A DNA stretch of 43,626 nt from an uncultured Acetatifactor sp. Lineage in GTDB: Bacteria > Bacillota > Clostridia > Lachnospirales > Lachnospiraceae. Numbering within the stretch: position 1 is the stretch's first letter; each line of letters opens with the position of its first letter. Where the stretch lies: contig CAJUGT010000016.1 of assembly GCA_910586435.1 (NCBI GenBank), positions 1 through 43,626 on the forward strand. The letters are read 5' to 3'. The notes beneath the pieces were generated by a model that saw nothing but the letters and a program-made list of their open reading frames with translations, searched no databases and was not told the origin of the DNA. This document shows, piece by piece, positions 22,506-31,300 of the stretch. The translations under genes and the position numbers were made by a program.

Positions 22506-24149
22506 ATGAAGAAAAAACAGTTCAGCAAAATAAGGATGCAAGAGTTACTGCCTTATATTATATTTGTACTGTTTACTCTTTTATTGTTGAATGTGGGTAT
22601 GTTGTGCGTGATTCACACTTTCACTGTAAGAGAAGAGTTCCGGGGAGAGACGAAGCTGGAAAAGTATGGGGCCGATGAGAAGGAATTGGATGTGGAAGAA
22701 CCCATGGAATGGCCGGACTTTCTGGCGGCAGTCAAACTGCGGCAGCAATATTATGAAGTGGGTATGTATTGGATGGTATTTGTGGTAAATATGCTTGCGC
22801 TACTGGGCGGCGCTGCGCTGCTGGCATGGCAGCTGCTGCGGTATGTGGTTCCGGCGGAGAGTGTGATAGATTATATGGAGGATGGGGGAGAACTTCATTA
22901 TAATAATCTGAGTTATGAAATCATAGGTTCTCTGGAAGATTATAAAGCCTGCAAGCTCCGTTTGGAGCAGATGGAGTCTGTGGCGCAGACGGAATTTATA
23001 GACAGACTTTTAAACGCGGAATTTAAGAGCGAAAGCCGTATCCGGGCGGAAGCGGAGAATGTTGGATTGGAAGTCTACGGGTATCAATATCTGGTTCTTT
23101 TCGCAGGAATTTTCAATAATGTATCGGAAGAAGACGTGGATGCCGCTACCATTTATGAGAGTGCCGTGGTGCTTGATAATCTCAAGCTGAAAATGGACTG
23201 GGGAGGGCATCTTCAGAATATCTGGTTCAGGAAAATCAGCTATAAACGAATGATAATTGTATTGCAGCTGCAAGAGTCCTTCCGTTTGGAAGTGCTGCGT
23301 GAATTGCAGGAAGAATTTCTGCGGGTACACGGTGTGAATCTGTTCTGGGGAGTGGGCAGGCTTTGTGAAGATCCTCTGTATTTGTGGAAGTGTAAGGAGG
23401 AGGCCCATGTTGCCATCAACTGTTGTGACATGAGAAATTCCTGCATTGAATATACTCCGGGACTGGAAGCGGGAGTAAAATGTTATCTGCCGGGAGTTGC
23501 GAGAAATAATCTTGTGGCATACATACGATCGGGGAACACTGGTGAAATCAGCAAGATTCTTTCTCTCTTAAGGGAGGAAAACTGTGTCAGGAGGAGGTTA
23601 TCCCACAGCCAGTTTGTGGCTTTAAACGGCAGGGTTATCCGGATGCTGGGGAAGTTCCAGGAATTGGAAAACTGTGATATTGACAGTATTATAGACGGGC
23701 TGAATGAATTTGTTCTTCAGGACGAAGGCAGCCATGAGGAATATTTTGACCGGTTGAAGACGGGGTGCATGGAGATTTGCGCCAAGTGCAACGAAGAGAA
23801 ACAGGATAAGAAAAATGAGCTTGCGGGAGAAATCAAGTCCTATATTGACGCTCATTATCAGGACAGCAGTTTGAGTTTGACCCGCCTTGGAGTGGAATTT
23901 AACATTTCAGACAGTTATGTGTCATTGATTTTTAAAGAATATATTGGAATAAAATTTTCAACTTATGTGGAAGAGATACGTATACAATACGCGACGGAGC
24001 TTTTGGAAGGAAGTTCCCTGACGGTTCGAGAGGTTGCGGAAAGGACAGGATATACCAGCGAGCAGTCGTTTCGCCGTGCTTTTAAGAAGGTCAGGGGAAT
24101 TAGTCCCAAGGACGCAAGAGAGGCAATGAACATCAGAAAGAGCAGTTGA
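22506..24149 (+). CDS. Membrane-anchored AraC-family regulator of the sugar locus
   Basis: This protein of about 547 residues has two N-terminal membrane segments (about 14-36 and 87-112) enclosing only ~50 extracytoplasmic residues. A ~320-residue cytoplasmic part of unknown fold follows, then a C-terminal AraC HTH (about 437-547: LTRLGVEFNISDSYVSLIFKE and VREVAERTGYTSEQSFRRAFKKVRG). Membrane AraC regulators of this kind (YesN-like) control sugar ABC transporters in Firmicutes but normally carry a large external sensor of 200+ residues, so this one is cut down. I set the start at 22506, where GGGGGGA precedes the ATG; an earlier in-frame start lies in the hairpin leader. It probably activates the genes that follow. 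Confidence 0.8.
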   Translation: MKKKQFSKIRMQELLPYIIFVLFTLLLLNVGMLCVIHTFTVREEFRGETKLEKYGADEKELDVEEPMEWPDFLAAVKLRQQYYEVGMYWMVFVVNMLALLGGAALLAWQLLRYVVPAESVIDYMEDGGELHYNNLSYEIIGSLEDYKACKLRLEQMESVAQTEFIDRLLNAEFKSESRIRAEAENVGLEVYGYQYLVLFAGIFNNVSEEDVDAATIYESAVVLDNLKLKMDWGGHLQNIWFRKISYKRMIIVLQLQESFRLEVLRELQEEFLRVHGVNLFWGVGRLCEDPLYLWKCKEEAHVAINCCDMRNSCIEYTPGLEAGVKCYLPGVARNNLVAYIRSGNTGEISKILSLLREENCVRRRLSHSQFVALNGRVIRMLGKFQELENCDIDSIIDGLNEFVLQDEGSHEEYFDRLKTGCMEICAKCNEEKQDKKNELAGEIKSYIDAHYQDSSLSLTRLGVEFNISDSYVSLIFKEYIGIKFSTYVEEIRIQYATELLEGSSLTVREVAERTGYTSEQSFRRAFKKVRGISPKDAREAMNIRKSS

Positions 24150-24175
24150 GGCGGCAGAGCAAAAGAGGAGTAAAA

Positions 24176-26200
24176 GTGCGGGAAATGATTCGGATTGGTT
24201 TTGAAGACGGAATACCATTGTACGCGCCTGGGAGGGCGTATGGTTTTCTGGATGGGAAGTTGGCGTTCCCACGGCGTCTTGTGTCAACGGAAGGTTTGTT
24301 TTGGAAGGATGCCGCAGTCTGTGTGGCGGAGGGGGACCAGGAGAGGTTTCAGGCATATCATCCAGGCAGTACGGATTACGATTTTGGCGGTATGATACTG
24401 AGGGTGGAACTTGCGCCCGGGGCTTATGATTTTGAAGTGGTATGTATGGGCGGACAGGATTCCATTGCCGTCAGTATCGGGGGCATGCAGCCGGAACGGA
24501 TTGCCCAGGGGGGCTACTGGGACGCAGGGAAGCTGGTTCCGGTCAGGAACAGAGCCTTCTGGGAGGGAGAATCCTGGAGATATTCCTATGTGAATGGCAC
24601 TTCTTATGTGGATATTTCTCTGGAACCTTTGCGGGCGGATACTGTGATAGGAATTCGGGAAGTGCATATAAAAAGGCATGAATTTGAGAATCAGGAAACA
24701 GGTGTCTGTTCGGGGAATGCAGGCCAAAAGATGGGGGCAGGAGGACCTGACAGGGAAGAAATTCCGTCCATATTTATATTGGGAGATTCCACGGCAAAAT
24801 CATATGTCTTTGAGGAAGCGCCCATGAGCGGCTGGGGGCAGCTTTTTTATCGGATGATAGACGCTGAGAAGGCCAGAGTGGTGAATTACTCTAACGGAGG
24901 ACGCTCTCTGCGGGTGATGCATCAGGAAGGCAGGTTCAATGACCTTCTTTTGTCCGGAAAGAAGGGGGATTATGTGCTGCTGCAATCAGGGCATAATGAT
25001 GAGCGGGACCGCAATGAGGGCGCAGACCCCGACGGGGAGCACAGCCGGTTTGGACGTGGCAGCACGGAGGAAATGTACTATGGAATTTTGACCAGACATT
25101 TTCTGCCCGCTATCCGTGCAGTGGGAATGATTCCCGTATTGGTGACGCCTGTGACCAGGATAAATGCAGGGTGTGGGGAAGATACAGTGTTTCGGGACTC
25201 GTTTCAGAAAAGGAAATTTCCGGCGGTGATGCGAAGGGCTGCGGCGGATACGGGGACATTGCTTCTGGACTTAAACAGGAAGAGCGTGGAGCATTTTAAT
25301 GAAGTGGGCCCCGGCGCAGCCAAAGCCATGGTCATGTCTCTGGAGCCGGGAGAGACACCGGGCAAGACCAACGGAGGCAGTTACGCCAACGGGAATCCGG
25401 GCAATCATGCGGACGGCACCCATTATAAAGAGTGTCTTTCCAGACAGTATTGCAGGATGGTGGTGGAGGAGCTGGAGAGGACAGGGCGGGAAGAAAATTT
25501 CGCGGCCGCCGGACTTTGGGAGTGTCTGACACAGGAGGCAAAGGAAGCGGCTTTGAGGAGGGATTTCTCAAAGGTATTTCCGGAAATATGCAAGGATACT
25601 GTGTCCGGCAGAGGAGCTTATTACCGCAACCAGATAGAAAAGATGGTGGAGCTTGGGGTATTTCACAAGGATGAAGAAGGCAATTTCCATCCTTTGTCTC
25701 CCTGTGATGGGGAGGAGTTTCTTGAGGGAATCAGGAAAATATGGAAGCTGCCGGCGGGATTTACCACAGAATGCGGGAAGGGGCCCTTTCTCAAAAAGGA
25801 TGCGGCATGTATATTATATGACGCCTATGGAGCCGGATTTGGTTGGGAGGAGTCGGACAAACCGCCCTATATGACGGATTACAATGGCAAAAATATAGAT
25901 CCCACAAATCCTGATTTTGACGTGAATCTTCCTTCGGGGGAGACAATGTACTATCCTTTGACAGAGTTTGGCAGGGTGACGGATTTGAAGGAGCTGCCGC
26001 CGGACGTTCTTGCAAAGCTGGAAGTGGTGTATCGGTTGGGGCTGATGCGCTGTGAGGGCGGCATTGAGAGGGGGTCCCTGGAAAACGGCGTGCTTTTTCT
26101 TCCCAATACTCCGGTCACAAGAGAAAAGGCTGCAAAGTATCTCTATTTTTGTTTTGTTCTGGGACAAAAGGTTACAAAGGAAAATCATCGTGTTGACTGA
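24176..26200 (+). CDS. SGNH/CE12-type carbohydrate acetylesterase with SLH-like tail
   Basis: This protein of about 674 residues. Residues ~1-185 form a beta-sandwich-like domain (YDFEVVCMGG and related strands), probably sugar-binding. From ~198 comes an SGNH esterase: nucleophile block FILGDSTAKSY (Ser near 204), GHND block near 271, and the C-terminal DGTHY with Asp and His near 411. This set matches rhamnogalacturonan acetylesterases of family CE12. From ~470 the tail looks like degenerate S-layer homology repeats, ending TPVTREKAAKYLYFCF. No signal peptide is visible. GTG at 24176 is favoured by GAGGAG 5 nt upstream; the next ATG (24185) is too far from it. It probably deacetylates imported oligosaccharides. 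The gene starts 26 nt after the regulator's stop. Confidence 0.75.
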   Translation: MREMIRIGFEDGIPLYAPGRAYGFLDGKLAFPRRLVSTEGLFWKDAAVCVAEGDQERFQAYHPGSTDYDFGGMILRVELAPGAYDFEVVCMGGQDSIAVSIGGMQPERIAQGGYWDAGKLVPVRNRAFWEGESWRYSYVNGTSYVDISLEPLRADTVIGIREVHIKRHEFENQETGVCSGNAGQKMGAGGPDREEIPSIFILGDSTAKSYVFEEAPMSGWGQLFYRMIDAEKARVVNYSNGGRSLRVMHQEGRFNDLLLSGKKGDYVLLQSGHNDERDRNEGADPDGEHSRFGRGSTEEMYYGILTRHFLPAIRAVGMIPVLVTPVTRINAGCGEDTVFRDSFQKRKFPAVMRRAAADTGTLLLDLNRKSVEHFNEVGPGAAKAMVMSLEPGETPGKTNGGSYANGNPGNHADGTHYKECLSRQYCRMVVEELERTGREENFAAAGLWECLTQEAKEAALRRDFSKVFPEICKDTVSGRGAYYRNQIEKMVELGVFHKDEEGNFHPLSPCDGEEFLEGIRKIWKLPAGFTTECGKGPFLKKDAACILYDAYGAGFGWEESDKPPYMTDYNGKNIDPTNPDFDVNLPSGETMYYPLTEFGRVTDLKELPPDVLAKLEVVYRLGLMRCEGGIERGSLENGVLFLPNTPVTREKAAKYLYFCFVLGQKVTKENHRVD

Positions 26201-26469
26201 AGGGGCCGCCAACCGCTTTTCAACACTTTCCCTAAATCAACAGTAGTTTTTTCTGGTTTTTCTATACAAAATGTACTTTTGCCCTGTGCATATTATCCTT
26301 ATTTGGGTGAATTAGGGGTAATCATGTCTGGTTTTACCATACAATTCTTGAATTTTAGCACAGTAAAGTATTGTATGTACCCGGATTGCGGTTTTTCGGG
26401 TAAAGTTAGAATATTCCCAGCCTTTGGGTTCCTTGATCGGATGGTCAGATTTGGAGGTAAAGAAGCGAT
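26201..26469 (+). promoter_or_regulatory. Intergenic control region of the transport operon
   Basis: CATACAAT (26338-26345) and ATTGTATG (26370-26377) form an 8-bp inverted repeat with 24 nt between, plausible for a regulator dimer such as the AraC protein. TACCCG/CGGGTA (26378-26402) makes a small hairpin after it. TATACA near 26263 could be a -10 box, but no good -35 matches it. There is no credible ORF. Confidence 0.4.
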
Positions 26470-29469
26470 ATGAAATTCAAAAAATGTGTAGAATACTACA
26501 TAGCAATTGCGGCACTGGTGATTCTGGTGGTAGTGTTTGGTGTGCAGTCCATGGTGAGAAACAATCAGGCGGTTGGCTCCCAGAAGGACGGCGAAGAACT
26601 GAAGCAACTGCAACAGATGGATTATATTGCGTATGAATCCTACGGTGATACGAAGGCTTCATATTCAGTATTGTCCTCGGGGTATGCCGCAGACGGGATG
26701 AAGGGAACAGAGGCGTCCATCATCCTTACGCCCAAGGCCGCGGACACTGCGGGAGAAGGAGTACTTCAGACAGGGATTGCCGATTTCGACGGCGAGGCAC
26801 TGGTCCTGAGGGAAAATGTAAACGCGCAGTGGACTTTCGATGTGAAAGAGGCCGGGCTATACAGCATCGTCCTTGACTATGCGGGGATTGACGGGGACGG
26901 CGCAAAGATTCAGAGACAGATATTGATAGACGGAGAACTTCCCTGTGCGGAAGCTACCAACGTGTGTTTCTATCGTTATTTTGTAGAATCGGGAGATGTG
27001 AAGATTAATGAAATCGGTGATGAAGTATGGCCGACCCAGACAGAAGTTTTGCTGTGGCAGACCCAGGCAGCTTTCGATTCCTATGGCTATCATCCTGAGC
27101 CCATGTATTTTTACTTCTCGGAAGGAAAACATACGGTTTCCCTGAATTATGTGGATCAGCCCATGGCCGTAAGGGAAGTACGTCTGGAAGGCAAAAAGGA
27201 AATTCCTGCATATCAGGAAATGCTGAAGGTTTATGAGTCAAAGGGATATAAAAAGGTTTCTCCTGGAGCGGGACAGCATATTGAGGGAGAGGAATCCGCA
27301 TGGAGGAGTGATTCCATCATCAGACGGGAGAGCAACAATGACCCCGAGACTGTACCGTTTTCTCTTTACAACAGAGTCCTGAATACAGTGGGAGGAAACC
27401 GCTGGAATCGCGGTGAACAGAGTGTCAGCTGGAATTTCCAGGTGGAGGAAGCCGGACTGTATGAGGTGGCGGTTAAGACGCTTCAGGGCAGAAACGAGGG
27501 CATGCCTTCTTATCGTAAAGTAGAAATAGACGGAGAAGTGCCATTTCAGGAATTTCTGGAATATAAGTTTCCTTATAATAAGAACTGGTATGGAGAGGTA
27601 TTGTCCGATGAATCCGGCGAACCTTATCTGGTATACTTGGAGCCGGGTGTCCATGAGATTACCTTGACAGCGCAGCTTGGCCCTATCTCTTCTGTAATTG
27701 AGAGAACTACCAATGACATATCCGTGCTGTCGGAGATTACAAGGGATATCACCAAGATTACGGGAACGGAACCGGACCCCAACTATGAGTACGATTTGTA
27801 CCGACTGATGCCGGAGCTGTCCGGAGAGTTGGATGAGCTGGCTGACAGCATTGAAGTGTGCGCGGATATTCTTGCCGCCATTACCAATAAGACAACTTCT
27901 ACGGAGAACAGTTATCGTGCCATTATTGATACGCTGAGGAATTTCTCTGAGGATGTGGACAGAATTCCCAGAGCGTTAAGTGAATTGGAAAATGCCCAGA
28001 CCAATATGGGGTCTTACATAACCAGCCTGAAGGTTTCACCCCTTCAAATTGACTACCTGGAGATAAAGTCTCCTGAGGAAGAATTTGTAGTAAAGAATTC
28101 CAATTTCTTCCAGAAGTTTTATGTGTCCACAGTGAACTTCCTTATGTCCTTTGTAAAGGACTATGACGCAGTGGGTACTACAAAAGAGGACGGCGAGAAT
28201 GTGGTTCTGGATGTGTGGATCGGACGTGGATCGGAATGGGGAGAAATTCTCAAGGAAATGATTGATGAGGATTTTACGCCCAAGACGGGAATATATGTGA
28301 ACCTGAACGTCATGCCCAGCAGTCAGCTCACCACCGGGGGGGTCAATGTGCTGATGCTCTCCATCAACTCGGGTACTGCGCCGGATGTGGCATTGTCGGT
28401 GGATTATAATCTGCCTTCAGAATTTGCCTTCCGTGGGGCTTCTGTGGACTTGACACAATTTGATGATTATAAGGAAGTGGAATCCTGGTTCTATGACAAC
28501 AGTATGGTTCCCTATGTATTCCGGGACGGGGTTTACGCATTGCCGGAGACCATGGACTTCACTGTAATGTATTACCGGAAGGATTTGATGCGTGAATTGG
28601 GTCTGGAACTTCCGGAGACATGGACCCAGCTCTATACGGATATTTTGCCCAAGCTGTATGAGAACAATATGTCCTTTAACCTGTCAGTGGATACTTCAGT
28701 TTCCTCAAGTTCGCCGGCGGCATTGAGAGGATTTACCATGATGCTTTTGCAGAATGGCGGTTCCTATTATACGCCCAACGGAAAGCAGAGCGCTCTTGGC
28801 ACGGCACAGGCATATCAGGCATTTAAGTCCTGGACGGATTTGTACAGTCAGTATGAGGTGGATGAAGAGTCCAATCTGTTTACCCGTATGAGAACGGGAG
28901 CGACGCCTTTGGGTGTGGCGGGATATACGGAGTATATTCAGTTTTTGACTTCAGCGCCGGAATTGTACGGGCGTTGGGGAGTAACGGCAGTACCGGGTAT
29001 CGCAAACCCGGACGGGACTGTTTCCAGGGAGACAGGGTCCGTATCCAAGACGGCGAACCTGATTCTGTCTCAGTCGGATAAGCAGGAAGCGTCCTGGGAG
29101 TTCCTGAAATGGTGGATGTCGGAAGACACACAGGTGAATTACGGAAGACAGCTGGAAGCGGTAATCGGGGAGTCGGCCCGCTGGAATACGGCAAACGTGG
29201 ACGCTTTCTTCAGGCTTCCATGGAAGACCGAGGATAAGCTGGTGATTCAGGCAACGCTGGAAGATGCTCAGGAGCAGTATATTGTTCCCGGCGGATATTT
29301 TACCAGCAGGCATTTGATTAATGCGTGGAACCGTGTGGTTATCAACGATGAAAAGGCCAGGGATGCCCTTGAAGAGGCAGTAAAGGATATCAATAAGGAG
29401 CTGGATGTGAAGATAGAAGAATTCGGCTTGCAAGATGTAGATGTCATTCCGCAGGAGGGTCGAAAATGA
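26470..29469 (+). CDS. Membrane-anchored solute-binding protein with two N-terminal binding domains
   Basis: This 999-residue protein is about twice the length of normal solute-binding proteins. It has an N-terminal membrane anchor (about 7-27) with no lipobox. Two related beta-sandwich units follow, near 115-250 and 310-410. Each has W-x-F-x-V-x-EAGLY and a later IDGE motif, like carbohydrate-binding or malectin-type folds. A helical linker (about 430-560) precedes a family 1 sugar-binding domain (about 577-960: VVLDVWIGRGSEWGEILKEM, ALPETMDFTVMYYRKDL, WEFLKWWMSEDTQ). GGAGG lies about 11 nt upstream. The gene's stop overlaps the start of the first permease. It is likely a surface glycan-capturing receptor for the transporter. 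Confidence 0.8.
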   Translation: MKFKKCVEYYIAIAALVILVVVFGVQSMVRNNQAVGSQKDGEELKQLQQMDYIAYESYGDTKASYSVLSSGYAADGMKGTEASIILTPKAADTAGEGVLQTGIADFDGEALVLRENVNAQWTFDVKEAGLYSIVLDYAGIDGDGAKIQRQILIDGELPCAEATNVCFYRYFVESGDVKINEIGDEVWPTQTEVLLWQTQAAFDSYGYHPEPMYFYFSEGKHTVSLNYVDQPMAVREVRLEGKKEIPAYQEMLKVYESKGYKKVSPGAGQHIEGEESAWRSDSIIRRESNNDPETVPFSLYNRVLNTVGGNRWNRGEQSVSWNFQVEEAGLYEVAVKTLQGRNEGMPSYRKVEIDGEVPFQEFLEYKFPYNKNWYGEVLSDESGEPYLVYLEPGVHEITLTAQLGPISSVIERTTNDISVLSEITRDITKITGTEPDPNYEYDLYRLMPELSGELDELADSIEVCADILAAITNKTTSTENSYRAIIDTLRNFSEDVDRIPRALSELENAQTNMGSYITSLKVSPLQIDYLEIKSPEEEFVVKNSNFFQKFYVSTVNFLMSFVKDYDAVGTTKEDGENVVLDVWIGRGSEWGEILKEMIDEDFTPKTGIYVNLNVMPSSQLTTGGVNVLMLSINSGTAPDVALSVDYNLPSEFAFRGASVDLTQFDDYKEVESWFYDNSMVPYVFRDGVYALPETMDFTVMYYRKDLMRELGLELPETWTQLYTDILPKLYENNMSFNLSVDTSVSSSSPAALRGFTMMLLQNGGSYYTPNGKQSALGTAQAYQAFKSWTDLYSQYEVDEESNLFTRMRTGATPLGVAGYTEYIQFLTSAPELYGRWGVTAVPGIANPDGTVSRETGSVSKTANLILSQSDKQEASWEFLKWWMSEDTQVNYGRQLEAVIGESARWNTANVDAFFRLPWKTEDKLVIQATLEDAQEQYIVPGGYFTSRHLINAWNRVVINDEKARDALEEAVKDINKELDVKIEEFGLQDVDVIPQEGRK

Positions 29470-30386
29470 AGCAGATAAAAAGTAAAGCAAAAGGGCCAAT
29501 GAGCCAGATGGATCGTCGGAAGACGCTTGTGGGCTATATGTTTCTGACCCCTTTCCTGGTGTTGTTTGTAACCTTTACACTGATACCTATTTTTGTGGCC
29601 ATGGGGTTAAGCCTGACCAATTATAACCTGATTCAGTCTCCCGGACTTGTTGGGCTGACCAATTATATGAACCTGATTCTGGAAGATGATGTATTTCTGA
29701 CTTCCCTTAAGAATACGCTGTTGTTCGCTCTGCTGACAGGGCCTACGGGATACTTGGCTTCCTTTATGATGGCGTGGCTGATTACACTGATGAATAAGGG
29801 ACGGGGGGCTTTCGCTCTGGCGTTTTACGCCCCCTCTCTGACCAGTGGTGTGGCAATGTCCACCATTTGGCTGATTATCTTCTCCGGTGACAGAAACGGT
29901 TATCTGAATAACTTTATGCTGAAGCTGGGAGTCATTCTGGAACCCATTCTGTGGACCAAGGATGCCAATTATCTGAAATGGGTTATTGTGATTATTTCTG
30001 TCTGGATGAGTATGGGTACCGGTTTCCTGGTGTTTCTGGCAGGTTTGCAGAATATTGACCCTGCGTTATATGAAGCGGCCAGGGTGGACGGAATGAAGAA
30101 CAGATTCCAGGAGCTTCGTTATATTACCATTCCGATGATGAAGCCGCAGCTGCTGTTTGGCGCAGTGAACTCTGTGGTAAACGCTTTCGCGATATTTGAT
30201 GTGGCGACGTCGGTTGCCGGTATGCCAAGTCCTAACTATGCCGCCCATACCATAGTGGCGCATCTGTATGACTACGCGTTTATCAGGATGAATATGGGTT
30301 ATGCTTCTTCCGTTGCAATGATTCTGTTTATCATGACGTTTATTATAGGGCGTATCTGCTTCTATATATTCAGATCGGAGGATTAA
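29466..30386 (+). CDS. Sugar ABC transporter permease 1 (MalF/UgpA-like)
   Basis: This 306-residue protein has six membrane segments and the EAA loop EAARVDGMKNRFQELRYITIP near residue 200, which contacts the ATPase. The start overlaps the solute-binding gene's stop (ATGA), and the second permease begins 5 nt after its stop, so the three are translationally coupled. It belongs to the carbohydrate uptake transporter-1 group. Its ATPase is not encoded in the window. Confidence 0.9.
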   Translation: MKQIKSKAKGPMSQMDRRKTLVGYMFLTPFLVLFVTFTLIPIFVAMGLSLTNYNLIQSPGLVGLTNYMNLILEDDVFLTSLKNTLLFALLTGPTGYLASFMMAWLITLMNKGRGAFALAFYAPSLTSGVAMSTIWLIIFSGDRNGYLNNFMLKLGVILEPILWTKDANYLKWVIVIISVWMSMGTGFLVFLAGLQNIDPALYEAARVDGMKNRFQELRYITIPMMKPQLLFGAVNSVVNAFAIFDVATSVAGMPSPNYAAHTIVAHLYDYAFIRMNMGYASSVAMILFIMTFIIGRICFYIFRSED

Positions 30387-30391
30387 AGAGG

Positions 30392-31279
30392 ATGGAATCT
30401 ATCATAGTACAGACGTTGACCGGAAAAAGGAGATTGAAAAAAGTCAAATTCGGTCATGTGATGTTAGTAATCGGAATGCTGGCGCTGGTTTGTTTTACCG
30501 CATTGCCCATGGTGGCTATGATATGTCGCGCGTTCATGCCTTTGGATGAGTTGTATCTCTATCCTCCCAGGATTATTGTACATAAGCCCACCTTTGCCAA
30601 TTTTGCCGATTTGCTCAATTCATTGAATGCTTCGGATGTGCCCTTTACCAGGTATATATTTAACAGTATTATGACAACCGGTGTGACGGTGTTTCTGAGT
30701 ATATTTGTATCCTGTGCGGGCGCGTATGGACTGGCCAAGTTCAAGCCGAAAGGTTCCGCAACCATTTTCGCTGTTATTACGGCTGCCCTGATGTTCTCTT
30801 CTTATGTGACACAGATACCTAATTACCTGATTGTCAATGGGCTGGGATTGGTGAACAGCTACTGGGCGTTGATTCTGCCCAAGATTGCGGTGGCGTACAA
30901 CTTCTTCCTGGTGAAGCAGTTTGCGGAGCAGCTTCCGGATTCCATTTTGGAAGCGGCCAGAATTGACGGGGCGAAGGAACTGTATACTTTCTGGCATATC
31001 GCAATGCCGCTGTTAAAGCCGGCATGGAGTACATTGGCAGTGTTTTCTTTCGTCAGTAACTGGAATGATTATTTCTCTGCATTGGTTTACATCAATAAGG
31101 ACGCAATGAAGACATTGCCCCTTGCGTTGCAGACGTTGGCCGGGGGCGCCGGTGTGGTTGCGAGATCCGGTTCCGTTGGCGCTGCGACACTTTTGACCAC
31201 ATTGCCAACCATTATTATTTTCTGTATCATGCGCGGCAAGGTAATGCAGACAATGACATATTCCGGAATTAAGAGTTAA
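30392..31279 (+). CDS. Sugar ABC transporter permease 2 (MalG/UgpE-like)
   Basis: This 295-residue protein has six membrane segments and the EAA loop EAARIDGAKELYTFWHIAMP near residue 190. It pairs with permease 1 to form the channel. GGAGG precedes the start by about 10 nt. The NHL gene follows 21 nt later. Confidence 0.9.
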   Translation: MESIIVQTLTGKRRLKKVKFGHVMLVIGMLALVCFTALPMVAMICRAFMPLDELYLYPPRIIVHKPTFANFADLLNSLNASDVPFTRYIFNSIMTTGVTVFLSIFVSCAGAYGLAKFKPKGSATIFAVITAALMFSSYVTQIPNYLIVNGLGLVNSYWALILPKIAVAYNFFLVKQFAEQLPDSILEAARIDGAKELYTFWHIAMPLLKPAWSTLAVFSFVSNWNDYFSALVYINKDAMKTLPLALQTLAGGAGVVARSGSVGAATLLTTLPTIIIFCIMRGKVMQTMTYSGIKS

Positions 31280-31300
31280 GAGTTGGAGCGGAGGATGGAT

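Noticed and set aside
26263..26268. Promoter for the transport operon
   Set aside because: TATACA could be a -10 box, but no acceptable -35 lies at the right distance, so I list only the inverted repeat.
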